DNA of 64,000 nt from Planktotalea arctica (GTDB taxonomy: Bacteria; Pseudomonadota; Alphaproteobacteria; Rhodobacterales; Rhodobacteraceae): positions 186,001 through 250,000 of the forward strand of contig NZ_MUHR01000006.1 of NCBI RefSeq assembly GCF_002105285.1, in the 5' to 3' direction. Shown piece by piece: positions 7,924 to 15,987 of this stretch. Below the pieces are notes generated by a model. The model saw only the letters and a program-made list of their open reading frames with translations. It made no database searches and was not told the origin of the DNA. The position numbers and the translations under genes were made by a program. Within the stretch, counting starts at the first letter, position 1. The number at the start of each line of letters is the position of its first letter.

Positions 7924-9258
7924 ATGACCAAACGCATCGCCATTATCGGAGCCGGGCCATCGGGCCTCGCGCAACTGCGCGCCTTTCAGTCGGCCAAGGA
8001 AAAAGGTTCTGATATCCCTGAAATCGTCTGCTTTGAAAAGCAGGCCAACTGGGGTGGTTTGTGGAACTACACATGGCGCACGGGATTGGATCAATATGGC
8101 GAACCTGTACATGGCTCCATGTATCGCTATCTGTGGTCCAACGGTCCCAAGGAGGGTCTGGAATTCGCCGATTATTCCTTTGAGGAGCATTTCGGCAAGC
8201 AGATCGCATCCTACCCGCCGCGCGCAGTGCTGTTCGATTACATCGAGGGCCGCGTCAAGAAGGCGGGCGTGCGCGATCTGATCCGTTTCGAGACTGCCGT
8301 GCGCTGGATTGAAAAAAGCGGTGCAGGCTTTGACGTAACCGTCTGCGATTTGCCGAATGATCGCACCTATACGGAGCATTTCGATCAGGTGATCGTTGCC
8401 TCCGGCCACTTCAGCACGCCCAATGTGCCGCATTTCGATGGTTTCGACAGCTTCAAGGGCCGTGTATTGCATGCCCATGACTTCCGCGACGCGATGGAAT
8501 TCGCGGGCAAGGATATCCTGATTGTTGGAACTTCTTATTCTGCAGAGGACATCGGCTCGCAGCTTTGGAAATACGGAGCCAAGAGCATCACAGTGAGCCA
8601 CCGCACCGCGCCCATGGGCTACAAATGGCCGGACAATTGGAAAGAAGTGCCGCTGTTGATGAAGGTGGAAGGCCACACAGCCCAGTTCAAGGATGGTAGC
8701 ACGGCGGATGTCGATGCGGTGATCCTGTGCACAGGATATAAACACCACTTTCCCTTCCTGCCCGATGACTTGCGCCTGACAACGCCGAATGTGCTGGCGA
8801 GCAATGACCTGTACAAAGGAACAACCTTTGTGCATGAACCGGGGCTGTTCTATCTTGGCATGCAGGATCAGTGGTTCACCTTCAACATGTTCGACGCGCA
8901 GGCCTGGTGGGTGCGCGATGTGATTTTAGAGCGGATCGCCCTGCCGGATCACGCGGCGATGGTGGCCGATGTCGCGGCGCGCCAAGCAGCAGAGGCGGCG
9001 CTGGAGGATGACTACGCCTGCATCTGGTATCAGGGCGATTACACCAAAGAGCTGATCGAGGAGACGGACTATCCCAGCTTTGATGTGGAGGGGGCGTGCC
9101 AAGCCTTCAAAGCGTGGAAGGGCCATAAGATGAGAGATATTATGACGTTCCGCGACAATGCCTATGCCTCGGTCATAACGGGCACGATGGCGCCGTTGCA
9201 TCATACGCCTTGGAAAGACGCGCTTGATGATAGTCTGGACGTCTATTTGCAGAATTAA
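7924..9258 (+). CDS. tmm: Trimethylamine monooxygenase (flavin-containing monooxygenase family)
   Basis: 444 residues from the ATG at 7924, which has GGAGAG 7 nt upstream; a longer frame starting 14 codons earlier lacks a site. The FAD dinucleotide fold is at residues 9-14 (GAGPSG), the FMO-type segment [12 protein letters not shown] lies near the middle, and the NADPH fold is [15 protein letters not shown], followed by [14 protein letters not shown]. Tmm oxidises trimethylamine to its N-oxide using NADPH and O2, and acts on other small nucleophilic amines and sulfides. The length and the linked tdm gene fit the bacterial Tmm group rather than a generic FMO. Reading is convergent with the tdm operon. 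Confidence 0.92.
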   Translation: MTKRIAIIGAGPSGLAQLRAFQSAKEKGSDIPEIVCFEKQANWGGLWNYTWRTGLDQYGEPVHGSMYRYLWSNGPKEGLEFADYSFEEHFGKQIASYPPRAVLFDYIEGRVKKAGVRDLIRFETAVRWIEKSGAGFDVTVCDLPNDRTYTEHFDQVIVASGHFSTPNVPHFDGFDSFKGRVLHAHDFRDAMEFAGKDILIVGTSYSAEDIGSQLWKYGAKSITVSHRTAPMGYKWPDNWKEVPLLMKVEGHTAQFKDGSTADVDAVILCTGYKHHFPFLPDDLRLTTPNVLASNDLYKGTTFVHEPGLFYLGMQDQWFTFNMFDAQAWWVRDVILERIALPDHAAMVADVAARQAAEAALEDDYACIWYQGDYTKELIEETDYPSFDVEGACQAFKAWKGHKMRDIMTFRDNAYASVITGTMAPLHHTPWKDALDDSLDVYLQN

Positions 9259-9268
9259 GCGCAAGGGC

Positions 9269-9346
9269 GGGGGCCGGCCCCCCGTCGATCACAGATCGAC
9301 AATGAGGTATGAAGGGGGGCCGGCCCCCCGTCGATCAAAGATCGAC
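9269..9346. repeat. Two 32-bp direct repeats with GC palindromes downstream of tmm
   Basis: Two near-identical 32-bp units (9269-9300 and 9315-9346) differ at one base and lie 46 bp apart. Each contains the palindrome GGGGGCCGGCCCCC and the smaller inverted repeat GTCGATC...GATCGAC. They lie between convergent tmm and trHb genes, so they may act as bidirectional terminators or be a REP-like element. Confidence 0.85.
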
Positions 9347-9377
9347 TCCCCCCCGGAGTTTATCGGGCAAGATGAAG

Positions 9378-9791
9378 TCAAGGGCGGCGTGTGGCTGTGT
9401 CTTCCCAATCTGCAACGTTGTTGACCAAAAGATCGGCGACGTGGCGGAATGCCCTGTGCAAGCGATCCGCGTTCGGGCCAGTGTGGCCCTTATCGGCGAG
9501 GGCTTGGTGCATCAGCGCGACCCAGGTGTCGGCGTCGATCTGCCTGATAGGCACATGCGCGTGCATGAGTTTGACGTCCATATGACCATGTTTTTCCTTG
9601 TAGTGGTGCCGCCCGCCCATAAAGCCACAGAGGAAATTGAATTGCTCGACGCGCGCATGTGCAAGCCCGTGGCCGCGCGCATGCAGACGGCGCAGGTTCG
9701 ATCCCTCGGGCAGGGTTTCGACGAGGTCGTAGAAATGCTCGACCAGATCGCGCAGACGGCTTTCGCCGCCGATATCGTCGAGCATGCTCAT
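9378..9791 (-). CDS. Truncated haemoglobin (group II type)
   Basis: 137 residues from the ATG at 9791, MSMLDDIGGESRLRDLVEHF. The start is set by its ATGA overlap with the stop of the upstream gene; a TTG three codons earlier is less likely. The helix containing QFNFLCGFMGGRHHYKEKHG and the LMHAHVPIRQID segment, where the HAH lies in the proximal-helix region, are typical of bacterial truncated globins. Such proteins bind O2 or NO, and some act in NO or peroxide detoxification. It is the last gene of the tdm operon. Why a globin would be coupled to N-oxide demethylation is not known to me; O2 supply to Tmm or redox protection is conjecture. Confidence 0.85.
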   Translation of the reverse strand: MSMLDDIGGESRLRDLVEHFYDLVETLPEGSNLRRLHARGHGLAHARVEQFNFLCGFMGGRHHYKEKHGHMDVKLMHAHVPIRQIDADTWVALMHQALADKGHTGPNADRLHRAFRHVADLLVNNVADWEDTATRRP

Positions 9792-10264
9792 GATTGGCAA
9801 GCGGAGGAGGGCGTTTGATTTTTTGATTGAGCGGAGCGCAGGAAAATCAAGCTTTTGCCAGGGCCCGCCTTGTCTTTCAAGGACAGGCTGAGCGCAGCGT
9901 ATGGCGTGCAGAACTGCCTTTGATCAAAGCTGTCGGGATGGTTGACGGCCGGGTCGGTGCCCTCTGACTTGGACGCCGCGAAACATACGCGAAGCTGCGC
10001 GCTTAATCGGGCCATGGTATCGGCGGCATGATCCGCGCGATGCTCAAAGCCGATGTAGCAATGGGCGGCGCGCGCTGCGCCGCTTTGCAGGGCGGTGCCG
10101 CAGGTTGCAGGTTTCAACGTCACCTCTTCGAGATAGGATTGAAGGCCCGCCAAGTCGCTGAGACGCGATGCAAGGGCGGTGCAGCGTTCGCTGGATTTCG
10201 TAGCCTGCGCGCTGGCCATGTTTGCAAGGAGGAGCAGGGCGCAAGCTGCGAGGACATGTTTCAT
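9788..10264 (-). CDS. Small exported cysteine-containing protein of unknown function
   Basis: 158 residues with a clear signal peptide (MKHVLAACALLLLANMASAQ, probable cleavage after ASA or AQA), leaving a periplasmic protein with six cysteines, which could form disulfides. I do not recognise the family. Its ATG overlaps the tdm stop (ATGA at 10261-10264) and its stop overlaps the haemoglobin start in the same way, so the three are translated as one operon. The last 40 residues or so are of low complexity and rich in Ser, Lys and Gln; that tail may have been recruited from intergenic DNA. The role is unknown. Confidence 0.7.
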   Translation of the reverse strand: MKHVLAACALLLLANMASAQATKSSERCTALASRLSDLAGLQSYLEEVTLKPATCGTALQSGAARAAHCYIGFEHRADHAADTMARLSAQLRVCFAASKSEGTDPAVNHPDSFDQRQFCTPYAALSLSLKDKAGPGKSLIFLRSAQSKNQTPSSACQS

Positions 10265-12630
10265 GAACGCGGGCGGGTCTTCTTGGGATCATAGGCGGCG
10301 GTGGCCTCAGTGATCACCGCAGGCAGACGCTTTTGATGACCATCGAGCTTGCCGATCTCCAGCTGCGTGCCGGGCGCGGAATGCGCCACGTCCACGCGCG
10401 CAAGGGCGATGTTTTTGCCCAGCAGCGGCGAGCGCATCGAAGATGTGACTTCGCCAATCTGTGCGCGCCCCACATGGATGCAATCGCCGTGCGATACATC
10501 GACGTTGCTGTCGATTTCCAGCCCGACCAGTTTGCGCGCAGGGGTTTCCTTGCGCCGGATTAGCGCATCGCGGCCGATGAAATCATCGGTCTTGGATTTG
10601 AGCGGAACGGTAAAGCCGATACCCGCCTCGAACGGGTCGGTCTGATCGGAAAAATCGTAATCGGCAAAGATCAACCCTGCCTCGATGCGCACCATATCCA
10701 GTGCCTCAAGGCCCATGGGTTTGATGCCATGCGCTTGGCCTGCGTCCCAGATCGCTTGCCAAATCTCGGCGCAATCCTTGGGGTGGCACATCACCTCATA
10801 ACCAAGCTCGCCCGTGTAGCCCGTGCGCGAAACGATGAAAGGCGTGCCGCTTTCATCATGCAGGCGCGCGGGAGTGAAGCGGAACCACTCGAGTTGCTCG
10901 AATTCGGGATTGTGCGGCGCAGTCCAGACCAGTTTCTTCAGCAGATCGCGGCTCTCGGGACCTTGCACTGCCACGTTGTGCAATTGGTCGGAAGAGGAGC
11001 GCACCATGGCCTTGAGGCCCAGTTTCTCCGCCTGCTCGCGCAGCCATTCCCCGCCGTAATCATTCCCGCCGATCCAGCGGAAATTATCGCGTCCAAGTCG
11101 GAACACAGTGCCATCGTCGATCATCCCGCCGTGCGCGTAACACATGGCCGTATAGACCACGCCGCCAATCGCCAACGTCTTCATATTGCGGGTGAACACG
11201 TATTGGCACAGGGCCTCGGCATCGGGGCCGGTGATCTCGAATTTGCGCAGAGGCGAGAGGTCCATGATGACGCATTTCTGGCGGCACGCATGATATTCCT
11301 CGATCGGGCCAGCAGCTGCAAAGCAATTGGCTAGCCAGTATCCGTTGTATTCAACAAAATTGCGTGTGTGCTTGGCAAAGCTGTCGTGAAAGCCGGTCTG
11401 TTTGGTCATCTTGTATTCCGCATCTGGGGTTGGGCGATACGCGAGCGAGCGTTGAAACGTCTCTTTGCCAGAGTATGTGCGCACATGGATATCTGTGGGG
11501 TTCCAGCCGTTCGCGGCGCTGGTATCGTCGGGGCAGGCAGAGCTGACGCAGACGATATCCGTCAGCGCGCGCAATAGAACGTAATCGCCGGGGCGTGACC
11601 AGGGTTCATCCGCATACATTACGCCGTGATCGTCCAGCGAGGTGTTGAAGAAGAAGTTGATCGCCATCCAGCCTTTGCGCGCGGCAATATTGTACTGGCT
11701 CAGCGCCGCGTTGAAATTATCCGAGCAATTCACATGCCCCGGATAGCCGATGTCATCGTAGTATTTCGCAGAGCAGGCTAGCGCGAAGGCATCATGTCGC
11801 CCGCAGGTATCCTGCACGACCTCGACCAGCGGTACCATTTCCTGATCGTAGTATTTTGCGTGCAGCCCCGGCATCGGGTAGGCGTGCCCCATCAGCGTGC
11901 GCGTGGTTGTCACGTCCAGCGCGTGCTCGATCCCCTTGTCGAGTTTGCGCGCAGAGAAACATTCAAAATCCGTGCACTGACGGCCATCCACGTCAATGAT
12001 CTGGATGTAATCTCCTGCTTTGACGAAATAGGCTTCTGCGGTTTGCGTGTGCACGCGAATGTCTGCCAATGGGTTGGCCAGCGGCGTTGGCAACTCGAAG
12101 CGCACATGCTGGTTCAGCTTGGAGCGCGTCACCATCACCGTGAGTGGTGTGGCGGTGTTCTGCGCCTCGAAATCCATTGGGCCGCCGGGGGCGGCGATGA
12201 TCACTGTGCCCTCGGCATTGGCGGTGAAGCTTTCTTGCGTGCCCGCAGGCGTAGCAGCGCCAAACAAGGTAATCGCCCCAGTTTGAGCGAGGTCGATACC
12301 GCGCGCCTCAATCCCCATGCGCAGACCGCGCAAGGACTGATCAGAGCTGGTGAGCAGCGCTTTGAGGCCATCCGCCGAGGCGCTGCTGCTTTGGCCTAAA
12401 ATCTCTGGCGAGAGGCGGCCCAATTTATTGACGGCGACAATCTCGCAGGGCTGGCCACCTTCGTCATTGGTGATCGCAATCCTGTCGCCCGCGTGGATAG
12501 GAACCAAGATTGCACCCGCGCCCTCGACCACATAGCGTTCGCTGCCGGGCGGCAACGAAAAGATATTGGGCTGAATAATTGTGCTGGGTCTTGGCGGTCC
12601 CGGTCTTACCTGAGGATAGTCATCAAGCAT
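10261..12630 (-). CDS. tdm: Trimethylamine N-oxide demethylase (DUF1989-GcvT fusion)
   Basis: 789 residues. Three consecutive ATG codons (12636, 12633, 12630) occur; the third is chosen because AAGGGAG sits 6 nt upstream of it. The first half is a DUF1989-type domain and the second (about residue 400 on) a GcvT-like folate-binding domain with SRTGYTGELGYEVM. Tdm splits TMAO into dimethylamine and formaldehyde, and the GcvT part captures formaldehyde on tetrahydrofolate. As I recall it, the Methylocella enzyme binds zinc through three Cys and one His; residues C286, H299, C302 and C366 here reproduce that spacing exactly. First gene of an operon with the exported protein and the globin. Confidence 0.93.
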   Translation of the reverse strand: MLDDYPQVRPGPPRPSTIIQPNIFSLPPGSERYVVEGAGAILVPIHAGDRIAITNDEGGQPCEIVAVNKLGRLSPEILGQSSSASADGLKALLTSSDQSLRGLRMGIEARGIDLAQTGAITLFGAATPAGTQESFTANAEGTVIIAAPGGPMDFEAQNTATPLTVMVTRSKLNQHVRFELPTPLANPLADIRVHTQTAEAYFVKAGDYIQIIDVDGRQCTDFECFSARKLDKGIEHALDVTTTRTLMGHAYPMPGLHAKYYDQEMVPLVEVVQDTCGRHDAFALACSAKYYDDIGYPGHVNCSDNFNAALSQYNIAARKGWMAINFFFNTSLDDHGVMYADEPWSRPGDYVLLRALTDIVCVSSACPDDTSAANGWNPTDIHVRTYSGKETFQRSLAYRPTPDAEYKMTKQTGFHDSFAKHTRNFVEYNGYWLANCFAAAGPIEEYHACRQKCVIMDLSPLRKFEITGPDAEALCQYVFTRNMKTLAIGGVVYTAMCYAHGGMIDDGTVFRLGRDNFRWIGGNDYGGEWLREQAEKLGLKAMVRSSSDQLHNVAVQGPESRDLLKKLVWTAPHNPEFEQLEWFRFTPARLHDESGTPFIVSRTGYTGELGYEVMCHPKDCAEIWQAIWDAGQAHGIKPMGLEALDMVRIEAGLIFADYDFSDQTDPFEAGIGFTVPLKSKTDDFIGRDALIRRKETPARKLVGLEIDSNVDVSHGDCIHVGRAQIGEVTSSMRSPLLGKNIALARVDVAHSAPGTQLEIGKLDGHQKRLPAVITEATAAYDPKKTRPRS

Positions 12631-12636
12631 CATCAT

Positions 12637-12816
12637 CTCCCTTGGTGATCTTTCAAATCAACCACCAATTTGCATCTGTGGAATAATTGTTTAATTAAAA
12701 GAATAATCGTAAAGCTGCAGAGTCGGCAAATGAAATCGGAGCCTTTGATTGAGTAATTCACGGATCACTGCCGGCAGCGGCCTGCGCGTCAAACGTTTTT
12801 CGGGCGGTGCGCCCTC
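12637..12816. promoter_or_regulatory. Divergent intergenic region between tdm and the EamA transporter gene
   Basis: 180 bp with an AT-rich core (about 12660-12720, containing TAATTGTTTAATTAAAAG) that stands out from its GC-rich surroundings. It must hold the tdm promoter. I see no clear -35/-10 pair. Confidence 0.4.
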
Positions 12817-13674
12817 ATGAGCGCGCTGACGCTGGGATTGATCGCGGCCTTGATGTGGGGGTTTCACGATATTTGCGTGCGCTTTGTCAGTCAAAAAGTG
12901 CCGCTGATGGCGTCGTTGATGACGGTCTTGTTCGTGGGGACGGCGTTTCATCTGACGCTCATGCTCGCGCAGGGCAGTTTTGCTGCGCTGCCGGCGCCTG
13001 TTGTGGGCGTGTCTGCTTTGTCCGGTGTGTTCTTTCTGGTTGCCAGCCTTGGCCTATATGGCGCTTTCCAGCGTGGACCCGTGCGGCTGGTCGCGCCGAT
13101 TATTGCCAGCTTTCCAATTCTGTCGGTAGGCTGGGCTGCTCTTGGCGGGGCGCAGATATCGCTTGTGCAGTGGGGCGCGGTTGCGTTGATCATCATCGGC
13201 GTGTCCACTGTTGCGGCGCTGGCTGATGACAGCGCAGGTGACAACACGCTCGAGGCGGTGCCAAAGGGGCGTACGATCCTTTATGCGAGCATAGCGGCCT
13301 TGGGCTTTGCGGGCACCTTCGCGCTGGGCCAAATGGCGAGCGCGGCTGCGGGCGAGATGCCTGTGACTTTGGTGACACGTCTGGTCGCCATTGGCCTGCT
13401 GTGCGCGGGAATGTTGGCGTTTAGGCTGCCCTTTTGGCCAGGTGTCCAAGCCCTGCCGATCCTCGCGCTCATGGGGCTTGCAGATGGAATTGCGCTTTTG
13501 TGTGTGATGACGGCGGGGCATTTGGCGGATGCGCAATATGCGGCTGTGGCCAGTTCGACCTTTGGCCTGCTTACGATCGTGCTGGCCTGGGCCTTTCTGA
13601 AAGAGCGGATGAGCGCGCTGCAATGGCTGGGCTGCGCCGCCGCATTTTGCGGGATCGGCTATCTTGCGCTGTGA
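12817..13674 (+). CDS. EamA/DMT-superfamily transporter
   Basis: 285 residues with about ten hydrophobic segments in two similar halves, the layout of EamA drug/metabolite transporters. It begins MSALTLGLIAALMWGFHDI and ends in a hydrophobic helix (CAAAFCGIGYLAL) with no tail. ATG at 12817 follows GGCGGTGCG, a weak ribosome site. It is divergent from tdm and its stop touches the stop of the AraC-type regulator (convergent, zero gap). The substrate cannot be told; the location suggests a methylated-amine or one-carbon metabolite. Confidence 0.85.
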   Translation: MSALTLGLIAALMWGFHDICVRFVSQKVPLMASLMTVLFVGTAFHLTLMLAQGSFAALPAPVVGVSALSGVFFLVASLGLYGAFQRGPVRLVAPIIASFPILSVGWAALGGAQISLVQWGAVALIIIGVSTVAALADDSAGDNTLEAVPKGRTILYASIAALGFAGTFALGQMASAAAGEMPVTLVTRLVAIGLLCAGMLAFRLPFWPGVQALPILALMGLADGIALLCVMTAGHLADAQYAAVASSTFGLLTIVLAWAFLKERMSALQWLGCAAAFCGIGYLAL

Positions 13675-14682
13675 TCAGCGTTTGCGCATTTGGGAAGCGG
13701 TGAGACCGTATTCCTGCTTGATTGCCTCATTGAGCGAGCTGCCCGAGCCAAAGCCCGTGGCAATCGCAACCTCGATCATTGGCATTTGGGTTTCCTCGAT
13801 CAAGGCACGCGCGCGTTTGGTGCGCAGTTGTTTGTAAAAGCGCGCAGGCGTCAGTTCGAAAACGTTTTTGAACAAACGCTCCAGATGGCGGGTCGAAACG
13901 CCGATCTTGCGCGAAAGCTCGTTGATGTTGAATGGCGCATCCAGCGATTCTTCCATCGCCGTGACTGCGGCTTTCAGACGTGTGTCGGACAGGGCGGGCA
14001 GGGATGTGATGTCTTTGGGTTGATCTGCGTAAGCCTTGCGCATGACCGGCAGCAACAGCCGGTTGCCCAGTTCCGCAAGGTCCGCAGGTTTTAGCTGTGG
14101 GCCGATTAGCTCGATGACAAGCTCGGCCGTCGCGCCGCCGCCTGCGGCGGTGATCACATTGCCCGAGCGCTCCGCAAGGCGGTTGGTCAGGCGCGGATGC
14201 GTTTGCGCTTCGGCCAGCGCGGCGGCGTCGCGCCAATGGGTCGTCACATTGCCGCTGGGCGATTTGGTGCGCTTGATATAGCTGGTTGCGGCGTCCGAGA
14301 GCAAAACGCAAGGCCGCGCCAGCCGTGTCATCTGGCGCATGCGGGCCAACCATTGCGCATCGCGCCCGCTGCGCCCACCGACGACAAATAGCACATCTGC
14401 AAGGTGGTGATCTTTCACCGCTGGTTCTGCGCGCACGATCATGCCGTGCGCGCCATTCAAAAGCCCGGGCGTTTCGGAAATATAGCGCCAGCGAAAGGCG
14501 CGGATCCCCAGCACATCATTCGCACAGTCCAGCGTGCGCGCGATCGTAGAGACTTCATGGCCGCAAAACCCTTTGCCGACGAAAATGTCGATTTGGGCAA
14601 TGCTGGCGCGCATCACTGCGAGGTTAGAGGGCGCGCCGCTAGAGCCTGTGCCCATCTGCGGCGCTCGGTTCAGGCCATCCAT
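13675..14682 (-). CDS. GlxA-family transcriptional regulator (DJ-1/PfpI-like + AraC HTH)
   Basis: 335 residues. The N-terminal about 200 residues resemble the DJ-1/PfpI domain of GlxA-type regulators (ADVLFVVGGRSGRDAQWLAR, ARPCVLLSDAATSYI). The C-terminal about 90 residues are a double AraC/XylS helix-turn-helix (NINELSRKIGVSTRHLERLF and EVAIATGFGSGSSLNEAI). The DJ-1 part is probably a sensor without peptidase activity. It overlaps the folD stop by 13 nt, so it is co-transcribed with folD. Regulators of this class neighbour methylated-amine, carnitine and choline genes in Roseobacters, so control of this locus is likely but inferred. Confidence 0.85.
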   Translation of the reverse strand: MDGLNRAPQMGTGSSGAPSNLAVMRASIAQIDIFVGKGFCGHEVSTIARTLDCANDVLGIRAFRWRYISETPGLLNGAHGMIVRAEPAVKDHHLADVLFVVGGRSGRDAQWLARMRQMTRLARPCVLLSDAATSYIKRTKSPSGNVTTHWRDAAALAEAQTHPRLTNRLAERSGNVITAAGGGATAELVIELIGPQLKPADLAELGNRLLLPVMRKAYADQPKDITSLPALSDTRLKAAVTAMEESLDAPFNINELSRKIGVSTRHLERLFKNVFELTPARFYKQLRTKRARALIEETQMPMIEVAIATGFGSGSSLNEAIKQEYGLTASQMRKR

Positions 14683-15596
14683 CCTGCTGCAATCTGCCGC
14701 TTGTGCGCAACGATCGCATTGCGCATCAGAATCGCAACAGTGACCGGACCGACGCCGCCGGGTACAGGCGTGATCCAGCCTGCAATGTCGCGCACGGCGT
14801 CAGTATCCACATCGCCGACAATCTTGTGCGTACCATCCGCATCAGTGATTTGATTGATGCCGATATCAATGACCGCAGCGCCTGGTTTGATCATGTCGGG
14901 GCCAAGGAAATGGGCGATGCCCACGGCCACCACGACCACATCAGCGCGCCGCGAGTGCATGGCGACCGAGCGGGTGAGATGATGGCACACGGTCACTGTG
15001 GCCCCCTCGGCCATGAGCATCATCGCCGCCGGTTTGCCGACGATTTCCGAATGGCCGATCATCACAATTTCGAGCCCTTCAAGCGATAGACCTGTTTCCT
15101 TGATCAACTCGACACTCGCGGCGGCCGTGCAGGGTGCCAGAGCCACATCAGAATAGACGATATTGCCGATGGAGGCCGGGTTCATCCCCTCCACGTCCTT
15201 GAGCGGATGCACCGCAGATTGCAGCGAGCGGATGTTGATGTGATCCGGCACAGGACGTTGCAGGATGACGCCAAGGATATCAGGATCATCGTTCATTGCG
15301 TGGATTTTCTGTTTTGCCTCGTCCTGGGTGATGTTTTGATCCCAGGTTGCTTGCTCGAAGGGGATGCCCGCGCGCTCAGCGCCGCGCGCCTGATTGCGCA
15401 CGTAGACGGCCGTTTCCGGCACATCTCCGATGCAGATTGAAAGCAAGCGGCCAAGGCGCGGTTGCGCAGTGGTGTAATCGCGGCATTCAAGAAGTATTCT
15501 TGCGGCCGTTTTGCGGCCATCAATAGCCTTGTGGTGATGTGGGTTGCTCGTCAAGTTCTGGTCTCCGGAGGTGTCGGTTTGCGCGCACATAAGCAA
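14670..15596 (-). CDS. folD: Bifunctional methylenetetrahydrofolate dehydrogenase/methenyltetrahydrofolate cyclohydrolase
   Basis: 308 residues from the most upstream ATG. FolD signatures are present: YVRNQARGAERAGIPFEQ, ILQRPVPDHINI, the HPLKDVEGMNPASIG loop, IGHSEIVGKPAAMML and the C-terminal TPVPGGVGPVTVAILMRNA. It oxidises 5,10-methylene-THF to 10-formyl-THF, the route for the formaldehyde-derived carbon released by Tdm and by N-methylglutamate breakdown. The ATGs at 15596 and 15590 lack a ribosome site, whereas a TTG at 15554 has GGAG 8 nt upstream and starts MTSNPHHHKAIDG, so the true start may be there (294 residues). Operon with the GlxA-type regulator. Confidence 0.92.
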   Translation of the reverse strand: MLMCAQTDTSGDQNLTSNPHHHKAIDGRKTAARILLECRDYTTAQPRLGRLLSICIGDVPETAVYVRNQARGAERAGIPFEQATWDQNITQDEAKQKIHAMNDDPDILGVILQRPVPDHINIRSLQSAVHPLKDVEGMNPASIGNIVYSDVALAPCTAAASVELIKETGLSLEGLEIVMIGHSEIVGKPAAMMLMAEGATVTVCHHLTRSVAMHSRRADVVVVAVGIAHFLGPDMIKPGAAVIDIGINQITDADGTHKIVGDVDTDAVRDIAGWITPVPGGVGPVTVAILMRNAIVAHKRQIAAGWMA

Positions 15597-15987
15597 AGGT
15601 ATTCAAGGCACATTATTTCATAAAGTGCAATAAATATTCCTATAATGAAACTTATTTCACGCAGGCTGCATTGGTGTCCCCGCCGACCGTGGCACTCACG
15701 CGGTAGGGGCAATTCTGTGTTAAACGCACCGCGTCTGGAAACGCAACAAGCGAGGTACAGGCCGAGGGGCGGGGCAGGGCCAAGCGCCGCGGAAGCTCCG
15801 GACATCTTTCGTTTAAGGCGCTAAATGCGCTTTGCGGAACTGAACCTGTTTACCCGAAATCGGGGTAAGCGCGCTGATCTCGGGCACCTTATGAGAATGA
15901 CCGAGAGAGCAGGAGCTCTGGCGCATAAGGGCGTGAAGGCCGACCTGCGCAGTCGGGTCCGCTGGACTAGCCCTTGATAGTTCAGAC
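15597..15987. promoter_or_regulatory. Gene-free stretch with folD control region and an inverted repeat
   Basis: 391 bp without a credible gene. The first 60 bp are AT-rich and contain TGAAACTTATTTCA (15646-15659, an inverted repeat TGAAA-N4-TTTCA) and a second TTTCATAAAG half-site nearby; these sit where a folD promoter operator would be. The remainder, up to the truncated autotransporter frame, shows only short broken frames and looks like decayed DNA. Confidence 0.4.
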
